Shown piece by piece: positions 11,790 through 22,700 of a stretch of DNA of 64,000 nucleotides. Position 1 is the first letter of the stretch; every line of letters starts with the position of its first letter. Position numbers and translations under genes: made by a program. The notes beneath the pieces were generated by a model. The model saw only the letters and a list, made by a program, of their open reading frames with translations, had not been told where the DNA came from and did no database searches. Location: NCBI GenBank assembly GCA_964035545.1, contig OZ037769.1, positions 8,614,429 through 8,678,428 of the forward strand, read 5' to 3'. The DNA comes from Bugula neritina. Taxonomy: Eukaryota; Bryozoa; Gymnolaemata; Cheilostomatida; Bugulidae.

Positions 11790-13600
11790 GGTTGTAGTGG
11801 TAAAAATATTCTTGGCCATACTCTCAGGCCGGGGGGGGGTCCAGGGGGCCGCCCAGGCCCCCGGCGGGGTCCGGGGCAGCGCCCCAGCCACCGAAGCCCT
11901 CAGAGCACTTCTGATGCAAATTTATGCAATTTAAAGCCATTGTGAATTATAATTCTTCTGAAAAAAATCTGTGTTGAAATGTGCACCTCGCTATTATTTT
12001 CATACCATACCAGCTACATGACGACTGGGCATTGCTGCAAACTATATAAATATTCAGTCTTGTCCCATACCTGTTGACTGTAATGTAATGTAATTAGTCT
12101 TACTCAACTGCAGTTAGGTTTATTCTGACACTAAGTCCAACCTGTACAGAAAAATTGCTGAATATCTCAAAAAGATGGAAGGATAGAGGCAGGTAACAAG
12201 TGCTCTCCAAATGCAACCTGATTACTTTAAATAACTAATACAGTGCTGTGCACAGAAAAAGAATAATAGATCAGAACAGAGGAAGATTGCTAATCAGAAA
12301 ATGTGTGTTGGTTAATTATAAAGAGCAATTTGAGTTGATAACTCATTGGCAAGCAGAAATTGGTTGAAAACCTATTTGGAGTTTATTAGAGTACTAGTCT
12401 AATCCATAAGGTGATACCGCCACACCTCCTTACACACAATATAAAGCACACCCAAGAAAAGTATGTTAACTTGGTTTTAAAATAAAACCCCTGAGCTTCC
12501 ACTAGATACATCAAGGAAATATACCCCAAAAGAACAAATTTGACAGGTTTAATATGTGTTAACCTAGAAGAGGATTAAATGTAAAGCCAGGCGTTAGTAC
12601 AATCAAACATAAAAGGTTACTTATGGTGGTGTACAGTTTGCAAAACCTTATTGCATTGATAATTAACATGCAATAATGCTAGGTTTTTGACCAAAATGTG
12701 GATATAGTACCTGTAGACCTCAGTGAGAAATTTTCATTAGCCTCTCCTACACACCTGGTACTGTTTCTTGAAGACATTTTGATTTTATTTCTGGATTTCA
12801 TGTTGGTTATTTCCAAATTCCATTGCTTATTGACAAAATGCAAGTTCACACATGATAGATAAGGGCCACCTTCTAGCTGTCACTGCCTTGCTGAGGCCAC
12901 ATTATTAGTATATTATAAGAATTCAGTCCTGCCAAATAAAACCTCACTTAATTGTGCTAGAATTAAAATTTAAAAACCATGTTTTAGATCTTCCTGTTCC
13001 TCAGAGCACCTGTTTTTTGAGTTTTCAATATTTTTTTGCAAAGTTATCGACAAAAATCTACCCATTTTTGGCCAATTTTACCTGAAAAATTTATTTTTCA
13101 GTCCCTGCCAAATATCTCAGCAGGAAAGCATGGTATTTGAATAGAACAAACACTGTCGGAAACCTGAGAAATTTATGCATGGTAAATTTTTTGTTCAATC
13201 TTGTCAATAGCCTTCATAGATTTTCTACAAGTTAGTGATTTATACACTGAAAATGAAAGATTTTTTCCTTAGTAATCACCAATGCACAGCACTTCGCGCT
13301 TCAGTGAACACGTAGAGATAAGAAGATGCAATGTTGATAGCTGCATAGTATTCATAGTGTAATCTCAGGCTAAACAATCACAAGTAGGCAACACGCATGC
13401 CACCCACATAGCATTAACATAACAAGAACTTAAATTAGATTGTTAGCGAAATTTATGATATTCTCAGTGAGGATGCCCAAACTATCCTGTGCACTAATCA
13501 TCTTTCAAAAATATGCCCATACGGGCGTATGGCCTAGAACAGTCTATTTTCTTCTAGGCCATACGGCGTATGGGACCGTATGGGTACCACTACATCCCTG
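11787..13600. mobile_element. Non-autonomous DNA transposon with hAT-like CAGGG inverted termini
   Basis: The left end CAGGGTTGTAGTGGTA (11787-11802) is inverted at 13585-13600 as TACCACTACATCCCTG, with one mismatch in 16. Both ends are flanked by (TA)n, so an 8-bp target duplication cannot be separated from the repeat. CAGGG ends are typical of the hAT superfamily. Near the right end there are further palindromes (GTATGGCCTAGAA and its inverse around 13,528-13,565). I found no transposase-like frame; the interior is AT-rich non-coding sequence, so if real the element is non-autonomous. The alternative is two unrelated solo ends in opposite orientation. Confidence 0.5.
11827..11887. other. 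GC-rich G-run patch inside the CAGGG element
   Basis: About 60 bp of almost pure G and C (a run of nine G, then GGGGG, GGGG and GGGG blocks with short spacers, plus GGCCGCCCAGGCC-type self-complementarity) in a strongly AT-rich neighbourhood. It could form a G-quadruplex or hairpin. It is probably part of the transposon, as it lies 25 bp inside its left terminus. Confidence 0.7.
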
Positions 13601-13807
13601 TATATATATATATATATATATATATTCTTTGTGTCATGCATAACGTCTAACGTAACGTAATAATTTTTGAATTTCATTCATTGCTACTCTGAAGATGGGT
13701 ACAGTGGTACCCGAAATATCAGTATAATTACTTTACCTAATAAAGTAATAAATCAACAATGTTTCTCGTATACCTATTTATAATCAAATTACTAGCTCGT
13801 AAAGATA

Positions 13808-13867
<60 letters not shown>
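13601..13867. repeat. (TA)n tracts flanking and beyond the CAGGG element
   Basis: A short (TA)12 tract directly follows the right terminus at 13601-13624, and a second tract of about 30 units lies at 13808-13867. The sequence between them has no coding signal. Confidence 0.8.
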
Positions 13868-13868
<1 letters not shown>

Positions 13869-15592
13869 CTGTAATGTGAGTTTGTTAAACAGCAGATAAA
13901 AGAGTGCTCGAATTATTATATGTACAATGACGAGCACATATTTTATTAAGAAAAAAGAGCAATTTAATTAGATGTTTTTTTATTGTGCTACTATTAGTTG
14001 CATGCCTCTTCAGCACTCCTCAGCACAATATTAAATTCAAATTTTTACATTAAGAAAATCAACATGCTAAACACAACGTAAAACATAAAGCAAACATAGC
14101 AGTGGCTTTGGTGTTATATAGGTTTGTAAGTGTTATTAAATATATAAAAAAATATAATGTAAAAACATAATTTGTAGCCGATGAAGGATCCATGGCACTG
14201 TAGAACCGAGTGATGTACGTTTGATTTTGCCTTTCTCTGCTATCTGTAGTGGCACAAACTGTACAGCTAAAACATGAATTTTGCTGTAGGTCTGAAAGAG
14301 TATCTTTATTTATTTGTAATATTAAATAGATAAAGATCAGGTGTAACAAAATACGCAAAGTTTCAATATATTTGTTGTGTCTCACCCAGTGGCCCATTGT
14401 ACCTCGGTACCGAGGCGCAATGGGCCAATTTTTTCGTCATATAAATTTCATTATTCTGAAAGTTGTGAGAGAGATAGAAACAACAAACTGGTACCTGTAT
14501 AATAGACAACAGGTGCAGCATTAAGACTAGATATTATTGAACTAGTAACCTGAAAAACAGACGAATGAGAGTAACAAATGCAAATTTCGGCCTGTTGTGC
14601 CCCCCCCCCCCCCCCCGTTGCCCTTACCAAAAGGTATAAAATGAGTTTTATCACCATAAACTCATGACTCAGAACCGATAACTACCTTATTCTGGGTTTG
14701 TTTATTATGCAGAGCATAGACTCAGTTATACTCTTCATTGAATAGTTTTGTGCTAGATGATTGAAGATGCTGCCAGGACTATTTAAAGCTACTTTGGGTG
14801 GTCCTAACACTGATCAAGAGCTTTTTCAGCCTGGTATTACCCGATCTCAGAGGAAAGGCATGGCCAATACGTCTGTGGGTATTTTCAGGTGCAGGGGACT
14901 GTCAAAAGTACAAGCAGCGCTGAGTACAATTGCCTAGTGGGATCTCAGCTTCATTTGGTAGATGGCCGTTGGCTTTCAAAAAGCTCGTCCGCCCTGAGAC
15001 ACCTACCCCCCTTCATGTAAACAGGTGGTACTGAATTTCATCGTACCAGTAGCAGGTAAATAAGCCTGACCTGACCTGAAGTTAATTCTTAAACAATGCA
15101 GGTTTTATTAGCCTGTTCATGGTTTCAAGTTTTATTTAAATACCGACTTAGATGTTGATTCAATATGTGTAATCACCCTTACATGGTTAAAAAGTTGAAA
15201 TTATAGTCACAGCTGTATCATCAAAAATAATACTTTCACGCAAAAAGAATACCTACATGTCAACAAGTACAACATCAGAAAATAATCCAATAAAATCAGA
15301 TTGAGTCAATAATAACTAATTTTAAAATCTGAATATTATACATTCAACATATACAATAAAAGCAATTATAAAAAAGTGCATTCCATAGTTTAATATTTTA
15401 AAAGACCTAATATAATATTCATTGTATTCAAAATTTGTACTGGTAAAGCCCTCAGAGTAATTTTTTAACATTAAGTTTCAAAGCTAACACAATCTTACTC
15501 TAATAGGTAATTTGTAAATTTTAGACTTTAATATATCATATTAAAGCTTTGACAGAAGGTGGGTTTCGAAAAGGCTGTTATTCAAACTCATA
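13868..15592. other. Gene-free region with a palindrome, a poly-C tract and a less AT-rich block
   Basis: No coding exon supported. It contains the palindrome at 14391-14426, a run of 17 C at 14600-14616, and a less AT-rich block at about 14,760-15,080 that ends in a short direct repeat (CCTGACCTGACCTGAAG), as retroposon tails sometimes do. The block has no clear pol III boxes, so I do not call it a SINE. Confidence 0.5.
14391..14426. repeat. 36-bp near-perfect palindrome
   Basis: GGCCCATTG and its inverse CAATGGGCC surround a perfect 14-bp palindrome, CCTCGGTACCGAGG, with only a TA/CG mismatch between the layers. It could be the fused inverted ends of a small DNA element or a cruciform-forming site. 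Confidence 0.85.
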
Positions 15593-15593
15593 C

Positions 15594-15680
15594 TTACACA
15601 AACTTACACACACTTACACACACTTACACAAACTTACACACACTTACACACACTTACACTTACACACACTTACACACACA
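15594..15680. repeat. CACACTTA-type microsatellite overlapping the ISG12-like stop codon
   Basis: About ten drifting copies of CACACTTA or CAAACTTA. The last coding residues and the TAA of the ISG12-like gene (15660-15662, minus strand) are made of this repeat, so repeat length changes would alter the C-terminus. Confidence 0.85.
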
Positions 15681-17232
15681 CTCATAACCAAACATATCAG
15701 TCAGCACTTTAGCTGCAGCTAATCCAACCGTTGCTACAGCAGCTGAAAATCCATAAAAAGCTAATCCAGTAAAACCGGCTGCTCCTGCAATTCCAATATA
15801 AATAATTAATTCTACAAATTCTGTCCTACGTAGTTATGAAGTTATATTTGAGATTTATCTAGTATGGTTGGAGATTATATAGTTACTCAATAAAGATAAC
15901 TTTATTGTGTGACATCATATGCATGGAACATGCTGGTTAATAATATAATAATTTTAAATTATTAATCTGTAGCATTTCTAAACAACTCCTCAACATGCAG
16001 CTTCATGATAGGATGCAACAAAAACAGTTTTCTATGTACATTAATTCTATTTTTTCTTTTATATTTAATATGTATTATATAACAAATTTGGCTTTGAATT
16101 TATATATAGTTAACACACCAATTGATTGTAAGGCAGCAAAAACACTTCCATGCAGCTGCCACAGCGCCAATTTGTGCTTGAATAGCAGCAGCAAATGATC
16201 CAGCAACCACACCTCCGGGTCCAAATCCAACAGCAGCTAAAATATAAAATAATATAATCAGAGGATACTAAGTAGTATGATTTACAAGCAAATCTTAGAC
16301 TCCTTTACCTCCAGATTACGAGCCTCAATTGTTTAAAAATAAACTTTGTGGGAACTATAGTTGATATCTGAGCAGATAGTTGTTTCTAAGGCTAATAGTT
16401 AGAGTTACGAGATGATCAAGTATCTAGAAAAGCCTTTAATGACAATGAATTGCTGTTGTAGAACTGCAACAACCAAAGTTATTCGATTATGCAAGATTCC
16501 TGCCATATAAACTTTGCAAAAACTAAACATATTTTACCGTTTTTAGGTCATGATCTCTACTTAAATAGTTGCTTCTGTATTGCATTTTGATAGAAATCAT
16601 GCGTTTTGGTATTGTAGAGTTGTGTCCTTGGACCTTTTATTTCAAGACGAATCAATGAGTAAATAAAAGTTAAACATATAAATGAAATATTTCCTTGCTT
16701 AGATACAACTCTTCAGAACATCGTTCATATAAGTGTGCTATCACTGCAGGAAAAGAATAGTTAAGGAAAAAGCAATATAGATATAATTATACACAACATG
16801 CAGCAGCTATAAGAGAAGATTTCAAATATATAAACAAGGTAAACCATCTCCCCGTAATGTAACTAAAAGAAAGTTCTATAGGTACATAATATAGCAAGTT
16901 GTTTTGATTATTTTTCAACATATAGTCTAATCAAATGTAAATGTGTATTTCTTTTAATTTAAAAATAATATTTGTTAAAATTTATTTATAATATAAATTC
17001 ATAAACTCATACTGTATAATTGCTACATACCAAGAATAGCTGGTCCACCAAATACCATGCCGACTCCAGCTGCCACTATCATACCCATGATTATGGGGAT
17101 TGTTTTCCTTGTCGGAGTACATTTGCAGCAGTGATTACTGTCATAATTATCTGTGCAAACAGCTTCTTGCAATATTAAAATCAGGCTAATAAAAACTAAC
17201 ATTCTCACCCCTTGCAAAAATTTTCCAGCCAT
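15660..17232 (-). CDS. ISG12 (IFI6/IFI27)-like protein gene with a one-base frameshift
   Basis: Three minus-strand exons: 17031-17232, 16119-16236 and 15660-15784. Exon 1 begins ATG at 17232 and encodes a signal peptide (MAGKFLQGVRMLVFISLILI...), a short Cys cluster (HCCKC) and the glycine-rich start of the ISG12 domain (PIIMGMIVAAGVGMVFGGP). Exon 2 continues with AAVGFGPGGVVAGSFAAAIQ. After VAAA the frame must shift by one base to read the family signature GSVFAALQSIG. Exon 3 then continues AAGFTGLAFYGFSAAVATVG. With the shift, the exon 2/3 junction (G|GA) is in phase; without it, translation ends within the following intron. ISG12 proteins are small hydrophobic membrane proteins linked to mitochondria, innate immunity and apoptosis. 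This copy is either a pseudogene, a frameshifted allele or a sequence error. Confidence 0.72.
16147..16162 (-). pseudogene. Frameshift site within exon 2 of the ISG12-like gene
   Basis: The minus strand reads GCAGCTGCATGGAAGT. Removing one base between GCA and GGA would restore the run from VAAA into GSVFAALQ. In the unshifted frame the sequence gives AWKCFCCLTINW and a stop soon after, in what should be intron. Confidence 0.65.
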
Positions 17233-18920
17233 CTTTGGCTTCTAATAAGACTCTAAAAGTGAGTTATAAGAATACAGGTCTGTATGGCTCCACCGATATT
17301 AGAAATTTACACGTGATACCTGAGGCTTCGTAAATTTACTTTGAATGTTAAAATATTTACCATGTCCATGATATGCATTGCTAAACCAAACAGTATAATG
17401 ATGTTAGTTCAAACAAACCATGCTCTTTTTTGTTGGATTTTGAAAGTAAAAAAAGGACTTTACAGTATAGCAATTTCAATGACAACTACCGCCTTTTTGA
17501 GTAAGTATTATAATACAATGTAGATTTACATGTATGCTATTCTATTCCAAACTGAAATTATGCATATTTAAACCAAGTTTCCAGCTTGCCCATCTGCACC
17601 ATCTCTGGTAGATTATAACATAATGCCACAGCTTTTGTTCACTTTTATAGCCTCTTTCACATTAGTATCTACCTGTTCTGCAGTATGAATATGACAACCA
17701 ATGATCCAAGAGTTAAAATGATATGTTATACGAAGTTTTATAACCACCACCAATCTGGTATATATTTGCATTAACTCTTTAGTAGGGACATACACTGGCT
17801 GGGTTTTGTATGGTTTGGTGACACTATTATCTGATTGGCTGGGTAATTTGTACACCTATTTAAATAATAAGCATGTTACGATAATTTTGTACATACTGTT
17901 CTTTTCCAAGTATATATTATGTTGACATATCTGAGTCAGATTATATAGGTCTTTTGTGCAACAAATAGAATTCTAGAAAATTGAGAGATTTTAAACTTTT
18001 CAACCTTGGCCATGATGACATTTTGACACAGTAGTTAGGAGGTGCCACCTTAGTTTGACCTCATGGTGATTTAAGTGTATAAAAAATAACTTTGCATTCT
18101 CAATTCATTGTTTTCATCATTTGACATTATTCTAAAAAGAATTAAACTGTATCTTTTTAGCCCAAATCATTTGAGTACAAAAATATTTACCAAGCTGTTC
18201 TTGCTTTGGGTTGTAGAACGGCTTCTAGAAAATAAAGTTCCTGCTTTTACATTACAACATCCCTTTTAAATCTCTAATAATACCATAGATGTGCTACTTT
18301 TCCATAATGTGCATTGAGCAGTCATTTACTGTAAATACTGGATGGAGCAGACAAACATTGTAAATTACACTAACTTTGATTAGCTTTAAAACACATTGAG
18401 TTATGTGCATTATGAACATTCAGTTTTATTCATAAAAATATCAATTAATAGCATAAATAAATATAACAGTAATATAACATATAATATGTATACTTTTACA
18501 AAAATATAGAGTTGAGCATTAAAACATCTGCAAGATCATACAGACTATAAAGAAATGTATAACTTGTAACAGGAAATTTGCAATAGACTTGTACACTAAA
18601 TCACAGCATTGCTTTGCTCCAGCCATGTGTATAGTAACTTTGTTACGCTTATTGATTATAGCTCAACCTTTAATTCGTCCATTACCAAAAATAAACATGA
18701 TACCATACAGAAACAAGATAGTATAATATATTGCTAGTGTAATTCTATGTTTGCCGTTAAATTCTCAATGACTTATAAAATAATTTTTTTAGGTAACGAA
18801 GAATTTACATATGTATAATGTAAACATACTAATACTTCAGCAAAAGTTAAATGCAGGAGTTTATTGTCTTCACATGGATCCTAATACACACTGCAGGATG
18901 AGGTATATAGTTGAGGAGTA
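17233..18920. other. Intergenic region and 3' UTR of the RhoGEF gene
   Basis: No gene recognised. On the minus strand an open frame runs 17613-17855 (80 codons, ending KVNKSCGIML) with no known motif and no clear partner exons; I leave it unassigned. The right part (from about 18,424 to 18,920) is probably the 3' UTR of the large RhoGEF gene. Confidence 0.5.
18424..18429 (-). terminator. Candidate poly(A) signal of the RhoGEF gene
   Basis: AATAAA on the minus strand, about 490 nt downstream of the TAA at 18921-18923. It is the best-placed copy I noticed, but other AT-rich variants lie nearby. Confidence 0.35.
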
Positions 18921-19781
18921 TTAGTAGAAGTTGTCTGTTCTCATCACCATTCTCAAACCTGTATCAGCAGCAAACTAAATGGTAGTGTGTTTAATCAAAG
19001 AATTCAACATTAATTCAATACGCAAATCTCAAATAGCTTTTTATAAGTTTGGCATCAATGTAAGTTTCTATTCAGACAATTTATTTTCACTACATTTTTT
19101 CTTGCGAGAATATAACAGAAGACACCACTATTCTCACCTTTGACTCACTCAGTGGTTCCTGGAGAAGAGTTAGCACAGCGTTAGGAGTGACAGGCTTAGC
19201 TAGCTGTTGACCTTGACTCTGTACAGACCCTGAACTGCTTGAAGAGGGGGACGGATTGTTAGAGCGAGTGATTAATCCTACATTAGAAAAAAATAATATT
19301 AACACCTATAAAAGGAAAGAGTAATATGAACTTATTATTTACAAATAGAAGTGAATAGATCATGTGTCACAGATACAAAAAATAAATGTCAGGAAAATTT
19401 AAACTCGTTGGTATTTTCAATATCTTTGGAATTTATAAAAATGATAGTGTAATTCTGTGTTATAAAACACTTATTATTTCTAATTACATAACAAAAGGCA
19501 AATAAACGATTTACCATTTGACGGTGAGGAGGATCGAATGACTGGTTGGTTGACATCCAATAGCTTTGGACTGTGAATATCACTCTGACTACGACTACGA
19601 CTGTGATTGGAAGGAGCTGGTGAAGTGCGAGATGATTTGACAGAGGAACTGTGTGAATGACTAGAGTGTGCAGATAGTGGAGCCTTAGACTTGCTAGTAG
19701 CGCTAGTCTTTCTGGCAAAGAAGAACGGAGACTTTCCTGAGTCACACGCTCCAGACTCTGGCATAGATTTCATCTGAATTG
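18921..19781 (-). CDS. Ser-rich C-terminal tail exons of the RhoGEF
   Basis: Exons 19515-19781, 19138-19277 and 18921-18974. They encode a basic, Ser/Pro-rich disordered tail (HSSHSHSSSVKSSRTSPAPS, later NNPSPSSSSSGSVQSQGQQ). The last exon was chosen at acceptor TTTAG|TTTGCT because it keeps phase 0 and gives FAADTGLRMVMRTDNFY and TAA. A second acceptor 16 nt later (GATACAG|GTT) would stop after one residue. Phases G|CA, G|GA and 0 all agree. Confidence 0.65.
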
Positions 19782-22700
19782 CTACAAAATAAAATAATAA
19801 TTTTGCACAACTTGATATGAACTAACAAATGTCAAAGATATCAAACAAAGGAGTACAAATTATTACAATGGTTAGTGAGACAGAAATTTCAACAAATAAG
19901 GTCAAAGTCTATTCGAATGAACTTAAACTACACGTTATAGGTACTTGCTAAATTTGTTACATAAAAAGATCAATTGAACAGTGAAGCTAAAGTATCGTTT
20001 CAACTTCACATTTGATCGATCTAATGAGTTGTGTTATGATACTATGCAAATTGATATATTGCTATACATGGTTAAATAACAAATATACAAAAGCAAAAAC
20101 TATTAAAACAATAACAGCATTGAAACGTCTGTGTGTTTTACATGTGACCGTAACAAAATTTGAAAGTCTCAAATCAAATCAAAACTAATGCCGTGAGGGA
20201 GAGTATCATTTTGCCTACCTAGTCTTGTATAGCAGCTCATCTAAGGACGATAACATAAAGCATTTTATAGAATACTGAGCTCCTTGCACATAATAAACAC
20301 TGATATAATATTATAAAACTGATGAAATTTCTAGCTATACAAGGAAGTGTCGTTTACAGCATGCATGATGGTGCTTCACAAAGATGAAACTAGTTAATGC
20401 ATGAATTCCTTGAACACAAAAGCATTAGCAAATACAGAATACATATCTAGCATAAGTATTACGACTATTATGTTATATACACCCACGTATAAATCTAGTA
20501 GAATATATCTATCTACCTTTCTGAGCCAACCCGGTGTTGATTGTTCTATCTTGAATGTTATCTTCACTCTGCTTTAGATCAAGACTTGGCTTGCTGCCAA
20601 TTCCCATGAAGGACAACTCTGTCAGACGACTTTCTCGGTTCTTTAGAGCTTGATTCCACAAGATTTTTTCAAACGTGCTCACCCATTTGTTCTTACTCTG
20701 AGAACAGGGTGCCTGCAAAGTCCAATTTTCTCTCGACCTTTTCCGAAACCAAATTTGAAACTTGGTCCCACTTCCACCAACATTCTCAGTCAATCCCAAG
20801 TCTACTGTCTAAAATCAAAGTAAATACACTCATATATATAACATACATAAACAGATAAGTTAATACAACTATTTATGTGCTGCAGTGTAAACTAAATACT
20901 GCAACAATTAGTTTAGGAAAAACCAATATTTTGAGTTGTCCGCTCTTAATTTGTACAGCCAACATAACTTGACTCAAAGGAAATATAGTTTTTCAAGTTA
21001 TTTTTCTCTATATAACATAATTATGAAACTTTCTCTTTATCAAAATATATTACGCTTTTACCAAGCATATTTGGTAACTTTATAATAGGCAATATGGATT
21101 ACATAACAATTAGTAAGTTGTGGGAGAGTTATCTGCCCTCTCATTTTGAATATTGCAATAATCAATCCTTACTTTAATCACATCACTTAATCTTTGCCAC
21201 AATGTTAGTACGATTTGTATTATAAACCTAGAAACCTGCAAATAGAACAGCAGGTTCCTCGATGCTAAATGCTAATCGCTAAGCCATTATCATGAGGCTG
21301 CCTTTGATATTGATTAGATTAGTTATCTAATAGCTTTTCAACTCAGCATAAGCAACCAACAAAAGGATCAAAGTCCAAATATTCTCCAAGTAAATACACC
21401 TAAATATTATTACATGATTGTCTGAAGCAGCAGCAATGTTACAGGTAGAGTTTTACTCAAAGTGAAAGATGCACCATAATATTGTTTTGCTCACCTTCAA
21501 GCTTGTTTTATAAGTGTATTCGTCAGTTGCAGCTCCTAACCTCTTTGATTTAGCAAACACAAGCAAATCATCAAAAAGAAACAGATGCCTCTTAACAGCT
21601 TTGTTTTTTCCTTTTTGTAAAAGCAGTTCTCCTTGAAGCAAGAGGGTGCCTTGCTCTTGCAGGTTCACGTCACAGTCCTAGTGGCAAAAGATATAGTAAG
21701 TTTACACTAGTTTTACCAACTGTGTCTGTAGACTATACTTTCCATTTGCTAGAAGATGTTTTACTTTAATGCTTTTAACTCAACAATTGCTTTACAAAAA
21801 ATATCTTTTGAATTACAAGTGCATATTGTGATTGTTTCTACTTTAAGTATTCAGTACCCACCTTGAGTGCATCCATAGCAAGAAGGTCATTGCCATGCTG
21901 AAGACAGAACTTTATCATTTCCTGCGCTGCCGTCAAGTCCTGGTATTCAGCTGCAGACTCAGGACACTCTTTGAGTATCTGCTTGATAATGAGGGCGTAC
22001 TTGCCCATGCGCTGTACCGGCTTCAACAGATAGCTGGACAGATCCATCTTGTCACCCATACTTGTCTGTAGACTCTGCAACAATAGAATAGCACTGAGAT
22101 ATACACCAGTTAGCTAGTCTGAGATATACACCAGTGAGCTAGTCTGAGATATACACCAGTTAGCTAGTCTGAGATATACACCAGTTAGCTAGTCTGAGAT
22201 ATACACCAGTTAGCTAGTCTGAGATATACACCAGTGAGCTAGTCTGAGATATACACCAGTGAGCTAGTCTGAGATATACACCAGTTAGCTAGTCTGAGAT
22301 ATACACCAGTTAGCTAGTCTGAGATATACACCAGTGAGCTAGTCTGAGATATACACCAGTGAGCTAGTCTGAGATATACACCAGTTAGCTAGTCTGAGAT
22401 ATACACCAGTTAGCTAGTCTGAGATATACACCAGTGAGCTAGTCTGAGATATACACCAGTGAACTAGTCTGAGATATACACCAGTTAGCTAGTCTGAGAT
22501 ATACACCAGTTAGCTAGTCTGAGATATACACCAGTGAGCTAGTCTGAGATATACACCAGTTAGCTAGTCTGAGATATACACCAGTTAGCTAGTCTGAAAT
22601 ATACACCAGTTAGCTAGTCTGAGATATACACCAGTGAGCTAGTCTGAGATATACACCAGTTAGCTAGTCTGAGATATACACCAGTTAGCTAGTCTGAGAT

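Noticed and set aside
11688-11945. Open frames across the (TA)n and GC patch
   Set aside because: IYIY repeats from TA dinucleotides and Gly/Pro from the GC patch; no protein family resemblance.
14760-15080. Possible SINE ending in CCTGACCTGACCTGAAG
   Set aside because: No clear A or B box and no target duplication; kept only as a note.
17613-17855. Minus-strand open frame of 80 codons between the ISG12-like and RhoGEF genes
   Set aside because: No recognised motif, no clear splice partners and no start context; left unassigned rather than called a gene.
21240-21320. tRNA-like sequence (GCTAAATGCTAATCGCTAAG)
   Set aside because: No cloverleaf pairing and the box-like words are on inconsistent strands.
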